Shown here piece by piece: positions 1 through 9,208 of a stretch of 64,000 bases of DNA. The stretch covers positions 248,001 to 312,000 of the forward strand of contig NZ_CADFDB010000003.1 in NCBI RefSeq assembly GCF_902832845.1. The letters run 5' to 3'. The notes under the pieces are model-generated. The model worked only from the letters and a program-made list of their open reading frames with translations. It searched no databases and was not told the DNA's origin. The stretch is from Burkholderia metallica. GTDB taxonomy: Bacteria > Pseudomonadota > Gammaproteobacteria > Burkholderiales > Burkholderiaceae. Position 1 is the stretch's first letter; each line of letters opens with the position of its first letter. The position numbers and the translations under genes were made by a program.

Positions 1-2000
1 ACCTGGCCGACGTCGAGCGCCGGGTTCAGCGACGCGCCCACGTCGTGCAGCGCATCCACACGCAGCGTGCGCATCTCGCCCGTCAGCGTGTCGATCACGA
101 CTTCCGACACGGCCGCGCCGTACGAGTAGTAGTAGAACGGCCGGCCCTGCAGCTTCGACTGGTCCCAGTACAGCTTCGGCGTCGCGTAGAAACCGTCGGA
201 CCACAGCTGCACGCGCGCGAGGTACGCCTTCGCGATCACTTCGCCGAACGGCACGCTCGCGCCGCCGACCCACACGAAGTCGTTGCCGAACTTCACGTCG
301 GCCGCATCGACCTTGCCGTCGCCGAACTGCTTCGCGGCGAACACCGCGAGCCGCTCGCGCAGCTGGCGCGCCGCATCCTGCGCGGCCTTGCCGTTCAGGT
401 CCGAGCCCGTCGAGGCCGCCGTCGCGGACGTGTTCGCGACCTTGCTCGTGTCGGTCGCCGTCACGCGGATCCGGCCGAAGCGGATGCCGAGCTCGTGCGC
501 GACGACCTGCGCGACCTTCGTGTTGAGCCCCTGCCCCATCTCCGTGCCGCCGTGGTTCACGAGCACCGAGCCGTCGGTATAGATATGCACCAGCGCGCCG
601 GCCTGGTTGAAGTGCGTGACGTTGAACGCGATGCCGAACTTCACCGGCGTGAGCGCGATGCCCTTCTTCAGCACCGTGTTGCGCGCGTTGAATTCGCGCA
701 CGCCCGCGCGCCGCGCGCGGTAGTCGCTCGTCGCCTCGAGTTCGCCGAGCAGCTCGGGCAGCACGTTGTCCTCGACGGTCTGCCCGTACGGCGTCACGTT
801 GCGCTCGGTCTTGCCGTACAGGTTCGCGTAGCGCACGTCGAGCGGATCGCGGCCGAGCGAACGCGCGATGTCGTCGAGGATGTACTCGATCGCGAACGCG
901 CCCTGCGGGCCGCCGAAGCCGCGGAACGCGGTGTTCGACTGCGTGTTGGTCTTGCCGCAGTAGCCGGCGATCGCGACGTCGCCCAGCCAGTACGCGTTGT
1001 CGAAGTGGCACACCGCGCGCGTCATCACCGGGCCCGACAGGTCGGCCGAGAAGCCGCAGCGCGACGTCATGTCGAGCGCGACGCCGTCGATGCGGCCGTC
1101 GTCGTCGTAGCCGACGTCGAAGCGGTAATGGAAGTCGTGCCGCTTGCCGGTGATCATCATGTCGTCGTCGCGGTCCGGACGCAGCTTCACCGGGCACAGC
1201 AGCTTCCATGCGGCGAGCGCCGCGCAGCAGGCGAACAGGCCCGACTGCGATTCCTTGCCGCCGAAGCCGCCGCCCATCCGGCGGCATTCGACCAGCACGT
1301 TGTGCGACGCGACGCCGAGCACGTGCGCGACGAGGTGCTGCATCTCGCTCGGGTGCTGCGTCGAGCAGTACACGTGCATGCCGTCGTCGTCCTTCGGCAC
1401 CGCGTACGCGATCTGGCCTTCGAGATAGAACTGCTCCTGCCCGCCGAGCAGCATTTCGCCGGACTCGCGGTGCGGCGCGACGGCGAGCCGCGCGGCCGCG
1501 TCGCCGCGCGCGAGCTTCAGCGGCGGGATCACGTAGGTTTCGGCCGCCCGCGCTTCCTGCGCGGTGAGGATCGCGGGCAGCTCCTCGTAGTCGACCTGCG
1601 CGCGGCGCGCGGCGAGCCGCGCGGTTTCGTGCGACGTCGCGACGACGATGAACATCGGCTGGCCGACGAACTGCACGACGCCCTTCGCGAGCACCGGGTC
1701 GTCGTGGATGATCGGGCCGCAGTCGTTGACGCCCGGGATGTCGTCGGCCGTGAACACGGCGACCACGCCCGGCGTCGCGCGCACCGCGTCGAAGTTCATC
1801 GACACGATTCTTGCGTGCGCTTTCGCCGACAGGCCGAGCGCCGCGTGCAGCGTGCCCGCGACGACCGGGATGTCGTCGGTGTAGGTCGCGCGCCCGCTCA
1901 CGTGCAGGTGGGCGGATTCGTGCGCGCGCGAGACGTGGACCTGCGCGGCGTCGGCTTGCGGGTCGAGGGTGCTCAGGAACGGTTCTGCTTGCTGGTTCAT
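1..2000 (-). CDS. xdhB: Xanthine dehydrogenase, molybdopterin-binding large subunit (3' end cut by window edge)
   Basis: This is the molybdenum-cofactor subunit of bacterial two-subunit xanthine dehydrogenase, which oxidises hypoxanthine and xanthine to urate in purine catabolism in the cytoplasm. The visible 666 codons start MNQQAEPFLSTLDPQ and show the family's RRMGGGFGGKES segment, the FRGFGGPQGAF segment and GGTEMGQGLNTK, all molybdopterin or substrate contacts of the xanthine oxidase fold. The full protein is usually about 780 residues, so roughly 115 C-terminal residues lie left of the window. The ATG at 2000 has a GGAGA ribosome site and sits 18 bp after the xdhA stop, so the two genes are co-transcribed. 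The usual third gene, xdhC, would lie outside the window. Confidence 0.95.
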   Translation of the reverse strand, partial: MNQQAEPFLSTLDPQADAAQVHVSRAHESAHLHVSGRATYTDDIPVVAGTLHAALGLSAKAHARIVSMNFDAVRATPGVVAVFTADDIPGVNDCGPIIHDDPVLAKGVVQFVGQPMFIVVATSHETARLAARRAQVDYEELPAILTAQEARAAETYVIPPLKLARGDAAARLAVAPHRESGEMLLGGQEQFYLEGQIAYAVPKDDDGMHVYCSTQHPSEMQHLVAHVLGVASHNVLVECRRMGGGFGGKESQSGLFACCAALAAWKLLCPVKLRPDRDDDMMITGKRHDFHYRFDVGYDDDGRIDGVALDMTSRCGFSADLSGPVMTRAVCHFDNAYWLGDVAIAGYCGKTNTQSNTAFRGFGGPQGAFAIEYILDDIARSLGRDPLDVRYANLYGKTERNVTPYGQTVEDNVLPELLGELEATSDYRARRAGVREFNARNTVLKKGIALTPVKFGIAFNVTHFNQAGALVHIYTDGSVLVNHGGTEMGQGLNTKVAQVVAHELGIRFGRIRVTATDTSKVANTSATAASTGSDLNGKAAQDAARQLRERLAVFAAKQFGDGKVDAADVKFGNDFVWVGGASVPFGEVIAKAYLARVQLWSDGFYATPKLYWDQSKLQGRPFYYYSYGAAVSEVVIDTLTGEMRTLRVDALHDVGASLNPALDVGQ

Positions 2001-2018
2001 GTTCGGTGTTCTCCGTCT

Positions 2019-3578
2019 TCAGACGCGCGCCGCGTCGGTGCCGGCTTCGGCGGCCACTTCACGCACATTCAGGGCTTGCGGCGGCAGCGGGTCGTGCGCA
2101 CGCGTCTCCAGCCAGAATCGATACATCAGGTTCTTCGCGGTATCGAGGCGGTATGCGCTCGTCGCGCGCATGTCGGACAGCGGCTGGTAGTCGCGCTCCA
2201 GCGCCTGCATCGCGGCCTGCGCGGTGGCTTCGTGCCACTGCGCGCCGTCGAGCACGGCTTCCGTTTGGGCCGCGCGCTTCGGCGTCGCGGCCATCCCGCC
2301 GAACGCGACGCGCGGTTCGCGGATCGTGTCGCCGTCCGCGATGAACGCGAACGCCGCGCACACGGCCGAGATGTCGGAATCGAACCGCTTCGACAGCTTG
2401 TACGTGCGGAACTGCAGCTTCTCGCGCGCGCCGGTGCGGGTCGGCACCTTCAGGCCGACGACGAATTCGTGCGGCGCCATGTCCTTCTGCTGGTAACCCG
2501 TGTACAGCGCCTCGAGCGGCAGCTCGCGCACCGTGTCGCCGCCGCGCAGCACCACACGCGCGCCGAGCGCGATCAGGCCCGGCATCGAATCGCCGATCGG
2601 CGAGCCGTTCGCGACGTTGCCGCCGATCGTGCCCGCGTTGCGGATCGGCAGCGACGCGAAGCGCTTCCACATCTCGGTCAGCTCCGGATACGTGCCGGCG
2701 AGCGCCGCGTAGGCCTTCTCGACCGTCACGCCCGCGCCGATCTCGATCCAGTCGCCGCGTTCCGCGACGCGCTGCAGTTCGGCGATCTGGCCGACGTAGA
2801 TCAGGTCGTCGAGCCGGCGCATCTGCTTGGTGACCCACAGGCCGATGTCGGTGCTGCCGGCCAGGATGCGCGCGTCGGGCCGCTCGGCCTTCAGCGCAGC
2901 CAGCGCGTCGAGCGTGCGCGGCGCCGCGAAGCGCGCGCCGTTGAGCGTCGTGTAGTCGAACGTGTCGTCGCGCTTGAGCGACGCGAGCGTGCGGGCCAGC
3001 GCGGCCGTGTCGACCGGCGCCGACGGAGCCGGCCCACCTTCGCCGGCCGCGTCAAACATCTGCACGGCCGCATCGACGATCGGGCGATAGCCGGTGCAAC
3101 GGCACAGGTTGCCGGTCAGCGCATCGGCGATCTCGGTGCGCGTCGGCACGTCCTTCGCCTTCGCGCACGCCGTGCCGCAGCCTTCGTGGCCGTGCTTCTC
3201 GTACAGCGCCCACATCGACATCACGAAGCCGGGCGTGCAGAACCCGCATTGCGACCCGTGGCAGTCGACCATCGCCTGCTGCACCGGATGCAGCGTGCCG
3301 TCCGGCTGGCGCAGGTCCTCGACCGTCAGCAGCGCCTTGCCGTCGAGCGTCGGCAGGAACTGGATGCATGCGTTGACGGCCTTGAACTCGACCGCGCCGG
3401 CGTCGGTCAGTTCGCCGACGACGACCGTGCACGCGCCGCAGTCGCCTTCCGCGCAGCCTTCCTTGGTGCCGGTGCAATGCGCGTCTTCGCGCAGATACTG
3501 CAGCACGGTGCGGGTAACGTCCGCGCCGCTGACTTCGCGGATCGCGTGACGATGGTAGAAGCGGATCGGCTCACTCAT
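2019..3578 (-). CDS. xdhA: Xanthine dehydrogenase, FeS/FAD small subunit
   Basis: This is the electron-transfer subunit that passes electrons from XdhB to NAD+ through two [2Fe-2S] clusters and FAD. The N-terminal plant-type ferredoxin domain has the CAEGDCGAC cysteine pattern. A second cluster domain follows, with QCGFCTPGF and LCRCTGYRP. The C-terminal FAD domain shows ILAGSTDIGLW and RNAGTIGGNVANGSP. At 519 residues it is the expected length for the bacterial fused small subunit. I chose the ATG at 3578 (MSEPIRFYHR); an in-frame TTG six codons upstream is possible but less likely. It is the first gene of a leftward xdhAB operon whose promoter must lie in 3579-3914, facing a divergent transporter gene. 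Confidence 0.96.
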   Translation of the reverse strand: MSEPIRFYHRHAIREVSGADVTRTVLQYLREDAHCTGTKEGCAEGDCGACTVVVGELTDAGAVEFKAVNACIQFLPTLDGKALLTVEDLRQPDGTLHPVQQAMVDCHGSQCGFCTPGFVMSMWALYEKHGHEGCGTACAKAKDVPTRTEIADALTGNLCRCTGYRPIVDAAVQMFDAAGEGGPAPSAPVDTAALARTLASLKRDDTFDYTTLNGARFAAPRTLDALAALKAERPDARILAGSTDIGLWVTKQMRRLDDLIYVGQIAELQRVAERGDWIEIGAGVTVEKAYAALAGTYPELTEMWKRFASLPIRNAGTIGGNVANGSPIGDSMPGLIALGARVVLRGGDTVRELPLEALYTGYQQKDMAPHEFVVGLKVPTRTGAREKLQFRTYKLSKRFDSDISAVCAAFAFIADGDTIREPRVAFGGMAATPKRAAQTEAVLDGAQWHEATAQAAMQALERDYQPLSDMRATSAYRLDTAKNLMYRFWLETRAHDPLPPQALNVREVAAEAGTDAARV

Positions 3579-3914
3579 GTCTCGATGATTCTTCAAATGG
3601 GGGGCAAGGCGGCCCGCGCAGTGCGCTCGACCGACGTTTTTCTGACAGTTTGCACGCTATCACCATCAAATTTCGCAACCCATAGCCCATCACGCATGGG
3701 GCCCATATAACTGACGCGATATGAGCGCCGCGGCGGCCCGGCGGCCTGCCTGACGGGGCTCCCGGCCCTGTCCCCGCGCCGCCGCCACCGTCCGTCGGCC
3801 TCCAGAACAGGTCGCGATTAACTAAATGGTACCTGCGCCAAAACCGGTTCCATGGGAAAATCCCGATTCCCTTTTCCCCGTCTTTCGTGCGTTTCGCTCA
3901 TTCGTTCCGACCCC
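3579..3914. other. Divergent intergenic region xdhA / MFS transporter
   Basis: This 336-bp non-coding stretch separates xdhA (leftward) from an MFS gene (rightward), so it must hold both promoters. An imperfect dyad, GCCCAT-CACGC-ATGGGGC, lies near 3686-3703 on the xdhA side, and a lower-GC patch near 3635-3715 is a plausible promoter region. No clear -35/-10 pair could be assigned and no small gene is supported. Confidence 0.5.
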
Positions 3915-5129
3915 ATGTCAACCGACTCCGCCACACCGCCGCGCAGCGGGTTCGCGGTCACGCTGCAAATCGTGTCCGTCGTCTGCTTCACGTTCATCTG
4001 CTACCTGACCATCGGCCTGCCGCTCGCGGTGCTGCCGGGCTTCGTCCATGACGACCTCGGCTTTTCCGCGATCGTCGCGGGCGGCGCGATCAGCGTCCAG
4101 TATTTCGCGACGCTCGCGTCGCGGCCGCTCGCCGGGCGCTTCGCCGATACGCTCGGCCCGAAGCAGACGGTGCTGCGCGGGCTGATCGGCTGCGGCGTGT
4201 CGGGCGTGCTGCTGCTCGTCGCGCTGCTGCTCGCGCACTGGCCGGTCGCGAGCCTCGTGCTGCTGGTCGCGAGCCGGCTCGTGCTCGGCGTCGGCGAAAG
4301 CCTGTGCGGCACCGGCGCGATCCTGTGGGGTATCGGCCGGGTCGGCGTCACGCACAACGCGAAGGTGATCTCGTGGAACGGCATCGCGACCTACGGCGCG
4401 CTCGCGCTGGGCGCACCGGTCGGCGTCGCGATCGCGCATACGCTGAATCCCGCGCTGATCGGCGTGATCGTCATCGCGCTGGCCGCGCTCGGCTTCTACC
4501 TCGCGCGCCTGATCGATCCGGTGCCGCTCGTGCACGGCGAACGGATGTCGTACGCGAGCGTGTTCACGCGCGTGCTGCCCCACGGCCTCGGCCTCGCGCT
4601 CGGCTCGGCCGGCTTCGGCTCGATCGCGACCTTCGTCACGCTGTACTACGCGGCGCGGCACTGGCCGAACGCCGCGCTGTCGCTGACCGTGTTCGGCACG
4701 CTGTTCATCGGCGCGCGCCTGCTGTTCGCGAACACGATCAAGACCTACGGCGGCTTCCGCGTCGCGATCGTGTCGTTCGCGTTCGAATGCTCGGGCCTCG
4801 TGCTGCTGTGGCTCGCGCCCGTGCCGCACGTCGCGCTCGTCGGCGCCGCGCTGACGGGCTTCGGCTTCGCGCTGATCTTCCCGGCGCTCGGCGTCGAGGC
4901 GGTCGCGCTCGTGCCGCCCGCGAGCCGCGGTGCGGCGCTGTCCGCGTACTCGGTGTTCCTCGACCTGTCGCTCGGCATCACGGGCCCGCTCGCCGGCTAT
5001 GTCGCGGGCGCGTTCGGCTATCCGCAGGTGTTCCTGTTCGCGGCGGTGGCGGCCGCGGCGGGCGTCGCGCTGTCGATGGTGCTGTACCAGCGCCAGGCGC
5101 GAGTGACGGAAAGCGGCGCGGCGGCCTGA
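3915..5129 (+). CDS. MFS transporter (YhhS/YfcJ-type efflux permease)
   Basis: This 404-residue inner-membrane protein has about twelve hydrophobic segments and the major facilitator motif A region [15 protein letters not shown] between TM2 and TM3, with a second signature around [14 protein letters not shown] in TM5. The overall look, including the [11 protein letters not shown] segment, matches the YhhS/YfcJ group of drug or sugar efflux permeases; the substrate cannot be read from sequence. The ATG at 3915 (MSTDSATPP) is preferred because the longer frame upstream adds a non-membrane extension without a ribosome site. It is monocistronic and ends at a bidirectional terminator near 5200. 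It is divergent from xdhA, but a purine role would be guesswork. Confidence 0.85.
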   Translation: MSTDSATPPRSGFAVTLQIVSVVCFTFICYLTIGLPLAVLPGFVHDDLGFSAIVAGGAISVQYFATLASRPLAGRFADTLGPKQTVLRGLIGCGVSGVLLLVALLLAHWPVASLVLLVASRLVLGVGESLCGTGAILWGIGRVGVTHNAKVISWNGIATYGALALGAPVGVAIAHTLNPALIGVIVIALAALGFYLARLIDPVPLVHGERMSYASVFTRVLPHGLGLALGSAGFGSIATFVTLYYAARHWPNAALSLTVFGTLFIGARLLFANTIKTYGGFRVAIVSFAFECSGLVLLWLAPVPHVALVGAALTGFGFALIFPALGVEAVALVPPASRGAALSAYSVFLDLSLGITGPLAGYVAGAFGYPQVFLFAAVAAAAGVALSMVLYQRQARVTESGAAA

Positions 5130-5191
5130 TCGCGCGGCCCGTTGCAACGAAGCCGGTCGCGGCAATCACGCGGCCGGCCACCCCAAATAAA

Positions 5192-5214
5192 AACGCCCGC
5201 ATCGCGCGGGCGTT
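5192..5214. terminator. Bidirectional intrinsic terminator
   Basis: A perfect 9-bp stem, AACGCCCGC with GCGGGCGTT, encloses a 5-nt loop. A-rich sequence (AATAAAA) lies on the left and TTT on the right, so it can end transcripts from both sides. It lies between two convergent genes, the MFS gene ending at 5129 and the EamA gene ending at 5253. Confidence 0.85.
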
Positions 5215-5252
5215 TCCGTATCCGGACGAGGCCGGTGCGGCGGGCAGGCCGG

Positions 5253-6143
5253 TCACGCGGCCCGGAGAAACAACCGCCGCGTCAGGTCGAACGCGACCAG
5301 GTTGCCGGCCACCACCAGCAGCAGCCCGACGACCGCGAGCGGCGACCACTGGTAACCCTCGAACACCGTCGACACGGCCAGCGCGACGATCGGAAACAGC
5401 ACCGTGCAGTACGCGGCCCGCTCCGGCCCGATCCGGCCGACGAGCGTCAGATACGCGGTAAAGCCGATCACCGAGCCGGGCACGGCCAGGTAGACGAGCG
5501 CGCCGAGATAGCGCGGGCTCGTGTCGAGCGTGAACGGCAAGCCGGCCACCGCGCTGCCGACGGTCAGGATCGCCGCGCCGATCAGCATCGCCCAGCCGTT
5601 GGTCACGAGCGGATGCAGCCCCATCGACTGCATCCGGCTCGACAGCAGGTTGCCGGCCGAGAAGCACATCGTGCCCGCGAACGCGATCGCGAGGCCCATC
5701 CAGGTCGCATGGTCGTCGAGATGGCCGGCCATCTGCTGCCAGAACAGGCACGCGATGCCGGTCAGCCCGAGCAGCGCGCCGGCGATCGCCGACGGCCGCA
5801 GCGGACGGCCCATGAACAGCCGGCCGTTGATCGAGTTCAGCAGCGGCGCGGTCGAGAAGATCACAGCGACGAGGCCGCTCGGCACGACCTGCTCCGCGTA
5901 GTAGAAGCACAGGAAGTTCACGCAGAACAGCGCGAAGCCCTGCGCCACAAGAAAGCGCCACGCTTCGCGCGGCGGGCGCACCGGCCGGCGCATCACGCGC
6001 AGCAGCGCGAACAGCACGGCGGCCGCGAGCCAGAAGCGCCATGCGATCGACACGGGCGGCGGCACCGAGCCGAGCTGCCACTTGATCGCGATCCAGGTGG
6101 TGCCCCAGATCAGCACGGTGACGAAATAAAGCGACAGGTTCAT
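5253..6143 (-). CDS. EamA/DMT-family transporter
   Basis: This 296-residue inner-membrane protein has about ten hydrophobic segments and two EamA repeats, beginning MNLSLYFVTVLIWGTTWIAI, where the WGTTWIAIK segment is typical of the drug/metabolite transporter superfamily. The first repeat runs to about residue 135 and the second from about 145 to 280. Such proteins mostly export amino acids or metabolites; the substrate is not predictable here. The start at 6143 is chosen because the longer frame adds an Arg/Pro-rich stretch that would precede TM1. The gene is divergent from an AraC-type regulator across 137 bp, a common arrangement in which the regulator controls the transporter. Confidence 0.88.
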   Translation of the reverse strand: MNLSLYFVTVLIWGTTWIAIKWQLGSVPPPVSIAWRFWLAAAVLFALLRVMRRPVRPPREAWRFLVAQGFALFCVNFLCFYYAEQVVPSGLVAVIFSTAPLLNSINGRLFMGRPLRPSAIAGALLGLTGIACLFWQQMAGHLDDHATWMGLAIAFAGTMCFSAGNLLSSRMQSMGLHPLVTNGWAMLIGAAILTVGSAVAGLPFTLDTSPRYLGALVYLAVPGSVIGFTAYLTLVGRIGPERAAYCTVLFPIVALAVSTVFEGYQWSPLAVVGLLLVVAGNLVAFDLTRRLFLRAA

Positions 6144-6280
6144 GGCGGCAACGATCCGAAAAGACGAATGAAACGGGAATCCGACTATGCCGCCGCCCGG
6201 CGCGCGCCGATTGTCCGGAATTGCGGTCTTTTTCGGGACACCGCACGCGGCGCTGCGCACCCGCTTATACTCGGCGCATC

Positions 6281-7216
6281 ATGAGCGTCTCTCTTTCCGC
6301 CCCGCCCGTCGACCACCCCGCCGCCCTGGCCGGCGGCGATCTGCCGTTCGGCCTGCAGTCGGTCTGCCGCACGCTCGCCGACGCGAACGCGACGCTCGAG
6401 CGCTTCGCGTGGCTCGGCGACCATCTCGCGATCGCAGAATGGACGCGGATCACCGACGAAAGCGAGACGATTTACGAGCAGCCGGGTCACCACACGCTGT
6501 CGTGCTACCTCGACGGCGGCTACCGGACCGAGCGCCAGCGCGTGCCGCGCTACGGCGCGCCGAGCCTGCTGTGCGCGCTGCCGGGCGACCATGAATCGCG
6601 CTGGTGGGTGCGCGGCGAGATGCACTTCATCCACCTGTATTTCCTGCCCGAGCACTTCACGCAGCGTGCGATCTGCGAGCTCGACCGCGAACCGCGCGAA
6701 CTGAAGCTCGCCGACCGCACCTACTTCGAGGATGCGCGCGTCGCCGCGCTGCTGCGCGCGCTCGCCCTGGATGGCTGGGACGACGCCGACGAACGGCTGC
6801 GCGTGAACGAGACCGCGCACGAAGTGCTGAGCCTGCTGCTGCGCGGACAGAGCGCGACGCGCACCGACACGTCGTTCCGCGGCGGCCTCGCGCCGGCCGT
6901 GCGCCGCCGCGTGCGCGACTACATCGACACGTACCTGACGCAGCCGCTGACACTCGGCGAACTCGCCGAAGTGGCCGCGCTGTCCGAATACCACTTCTCG
7001 CGGATGTTCCGGCTGTCGTTCGGCCGCGCGCCGCATGCATGGGTCGCCGAGCAGCGCCTCGCGCGGGCGCGCGAGCTGCTACGCACGACCGCGCTGCCGC
7101 TCGCGCAGATCGCGGCCGACTGCGGGTACGCGAATGCCGGCCACTTCAGCCATCGCTTTCGCGACGCGCACGGCACGACGCCGAATACGTACCGGCGCGC
7201 GATGCAGGGCCGCTGA
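6281..7216 (+). CDS. AraC-family transcriptional regulator
   Basis: This 311-residue protein has an N-terminal ligand or cupin-like region of about 200 residues and a C-terminal double helix-turn-helix from about residue 208. LTLGELAEVAALSEYHFSRM forms the first HTH and LAQIAADCGYANAGHFSHRF the second, the latter being the AraC family signature. It probably regulates the divergently transcribed EamA exporter 137 bp away. The ATG at 6281 (MSVSLSAPPV) is preferred to an upstream in-frame start. The inducer is unknown. Confidence 0.92.
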   Translation: MSVSLSAPPVDHPAALAGGDLPFGLQSVCRTLADANATLERFAWLGDHLAIAEWTRITDESETIYEQPGHHTLSCYLDGGYRTERQRVPRYGAPSLLCALPGDHESRWWVRGEMHFIHLYFLPEHFTQRAICELDREPRELKLADRTYFEDARVAALLRALALDGWDDADERLRVNETAHEVLSLLLRGQSATRTDTSFRGGLAPAVRRRVRDYIDTYLTQPLTLGELAEVAALSEYHFSRMFRLSFGRAPHAWVAEQRLARARELLRTTALPLAQIAADCGYANAGHFSHRFRDAHGTTPNTYRRAMQGR

Positions 7217-7244
7217 GCGCGGCCCCTTTCGTCGCTTTCGCGCG

Positions 7245-8456
7245 TTACGCGCCGCGCCGCGACAGTTCCTGTTCGAGCGCCGCGACGCCGGCCGGCAGGT
7301 CGACCGGCACCTTGAGGTCGACCATCGTGCGGCCGAACGCATGCAGCGTGCGGAACAGGTTGTGTTCGCGGCATTGCTCGCCCATCTGCCCGATCCGCAC
7401 GATCGGCAACCCGAACGAGCCCGAAATCTCGACCTGGTACTGCTTCGAGATATGCCCGCAGACCATGCCCGGCGTGAGCCCTTCCGGCGTCTCGATCCCG
7501 ACGACCGAGTTCAGCCGGCAGTCCTTCGGCGCATAGAGCTTGAGCCCCAACGACTCGACCCCGGCCTGCAGCGCGAGCGAGCAGCGCAGATGGCGCGCGA
7601 AGCGGCTTTCGAGCGTCTCCGCGCACACGAGCCGCAGCGCCTCGTGCAGCGCGAGCACGCCGGACACGGGCGCCGTGTAGTGATAGCCGGCGTTGTGCCA
7701 GAAGTTCTCCGCGAGCGCCATGTCGAGGCACCAGTGCGCGTTCGGTTCGGGGCGGTGCTTCATCCGCTCCCATGCGGCGTCGGAGAACGCGATCAGCGAC
7801 ACGCCCGGGATCGAAGACAGCCCCTTCTGGCCGCCGGTGATCACCGCGTCGATGCCCCACGCGTCCATCTCGAGCGGCATCGTCGACAGCGTGCACACCG
7901 CGTCGACCACGACCAGCGCGCCGGCCGCCTTCGCGATCGCCGCGATGTCGCGCAGGTCGCGGTTCCACACGGTGTTCGACGTCTCGCCCTGCACGATCGT
8001 GACGATCTCGGGCCGTTCGCGCGCGATCGCGTCCGCGACCTCGTCGAGACTGGCGACCGCGCGGTCGGCCACTTCGAGCGTCGCGACGTCGGCGCCGACG
8101 CGCGTGGCCATCTCGGCCATCCGCGCGCTGAAGAAGCCGTTGCGGATCGACAGCACGCGCGTACCGCGCCACGCGAGGTTCGAGATCGCCATTTCCATCG
8201 CGGCCGATCCGGGGCCCGCGACGCCGAGCACCCACTTCGTGCGGGTCTGGAACACGTAGCGCGCCATCTCCTTCACCTGCTCGATGATCTTCGCCATCGT
8301 CGCGCCGAGGTGATTGATCACGATCGTGTTCGCCTTCGCGACGGCGGCCGGAATCGGAACCGGGCCGGCGCCCATCATCAGCAGCGGTTCTTCGGGCAGG
8401 ATCGCGTCGAGCGGCACGACGACGGGACAGGGAATCGGCGAGTAATCGATGGACAT
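7245..8456 (-). CDS. Class V aminotransferase (alanine/serine-glyoxylate aminotransferase family)
   Basis: This is a PLP-dependent class V aminotransferase of 403 residues, close in form to alanine-glyoxylate and serine-pyruvate aminotransferases. The N-terminal LLMMGAGPVPIP matches the usual GPGP-type start of these enzymes. VVVDAVCTLSTMPLEMD carries the PLP-ring aspartate, and ITGGQKGLSSIPG carries the Schiff-base lysine. The probable reaction transfers an amino group from alanine or serine to glyoxylate; the amino donor cannot be assigned. ATG 8456 (MSIDYSPIP) is chosen over a GTG ten codons upstream; neither has a strong ribosome site. It is monocistronic and converges on the AraC gene with a 28-bp gap. 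Confidence 0.88.
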   Translation of the reverse strand: MSIDYSPIPCPVVVPLDAILPEEPLLMMGAGPVPIPAAVAKANTIVINHLGATMAKIIEQVKEMARYVFQTRTKWVLGVAGPGSAAMEMAISNLAWRGTRVLSIRNGFFSARMAEMATRVGADVATLEVADRAVASLDEVADAIARERPEIVTIVQGETSNTVWNRDLRDIAAIAKAAGALVVVDAVCTLSTMPLEMDAWGIDAVITGGQKGLSSIPGVSLIAFSDAAWERMKHRPEPNAHWCLDMALAENFWHNAGYHYTAPVSGVLALHEALRLVCAETLESRFARHLRCSLALQAGVESLGLKLYAPKDCRLNSVVGIETPEGLTPGMVCGHISKQYQVEISGSFGLPIVRIGQMGEQCREHNLFRTLHAFGRTMVDLKVPVDLPAGVAALEQELSRRGA

Positions 8457-8577
8457 GGCTGGTCGAGAAGAGAAAAGGAAGTGCACTGACGCTCGCCTCG
8501 CGGCAAGCGAATTGATCGATCATTCCGCGTTCCGCCGTCACGCGCAAGAGGCACGCGCGGCCGGACAGCGCGGCGGT

Positions 8578-8599
8578 GGCCCGGTCGCCGGACCGGGCC
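8578..8599. repeat. GC-rich hairpin in aminotransferase leader
   Basis: GGCCCGGTC and GACCGGGCC form a perfect 9-bp stem with a GCCG loop, about 120 nt upstream of the aminotransferase start on the minus strand. No T-run follows on either side, so it is not an ordinary terminator. Confidence 0.5.
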
Positions 8600-9090
8600 G
8601 GTCGGCCGTATGCGGGCGGCGGGCCGGTCGATCCGATTGAAAAAGGAATGCCGGCCGGGCCGTGAAACGGTTCCATTCGTGCGTCAAGCGCGCGATTTAC
8701 TTACCCAATAACGCCGCGATTCGCCGACATCGACGGTTCAGACCGACTTCCGCCTCGAAAAAATAGACCCGCTCCACGGTAAAAATCTCCTCCGGGAATC
8801 AGATAAGCGAAATTCGCGCACGAGCGAAGAACATCCATTACGTCTACATGTATTGGGGCACGCTTTCTGGCAATACCTGACCCAACCCATGCGAAATCCA
8901 TACAAGCCATTGATTAACATGCAAAACATTCGCCACAGTCACATTAATTCATTTACCGGATCGCCTTTGAACGGCAGCCATACGAGACAGCACTTCGTTT
9001 AACGCGTTACCCTCGATTTCGATTTTCCGCAACCCGCCCCTTTTCTCAGGTTGACGGATATCGCTTCCGTATTTAACAATTGTCTGCGGA

Positions 9091-9113
9091 ATCGAAAAAA
9101 ACGATTTTTCGAT
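9091..9113. promoter_or_regulatory. AT-rich perfect inverted repeat upstream of LysR gene
   Basis: Nine-base arms ATCGAAAAA and TTTTTCGAT are separated by AACGA, about 95 bp before the lysR-type start. It could be a regulator operator or a bidirectional terminator-like element; the T-run inside the arm makes either reading possible. Confidence 0.4.
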
Positions 9114-9208
9114 ACAGGAAAGAACCGGGTATCGCACGATGCGCTTTCGAGGCCGTGCGGCGAAATACCACCACCATAATCAATCAACCGGGCCAGAAAT
9201 ACGCAGCC

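Larger units (their letters stand above)
8457..9208. other. Long AT-rich divergent intergenic region
   Basis: About 750 bp lie between the leftward aminotransferase and the rightward LysR gene. The half next to the aminotransferase is GC-rich and holds a 9-bp hairpin (8578-8599). The half from about 8690 to 9190 is visibly richer in A and T than the rest of the window. Short open frames exist on the minus strand (8701-8910 and 8949-9137), but none has a ribosome site or a recognisable product. A perfect AT-rich dyad lies at 9091-9113. Confidence 0.6.

Noticed and set aside
45-3710. Plus-strand open frame of about 1,220 codons opposite xdhAB
   Set aside because: It is an antisense shadow; the minus strand carries clear xanthine dehydrogenase motifs.
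8701-9137. Minus-strand small open frames in the AT-rich intergenic region
   Set aside because: They have no ribosome site and no recognisable similarity, and they overlap one another in different frames; chance openings are likely in AT-richer DNA.
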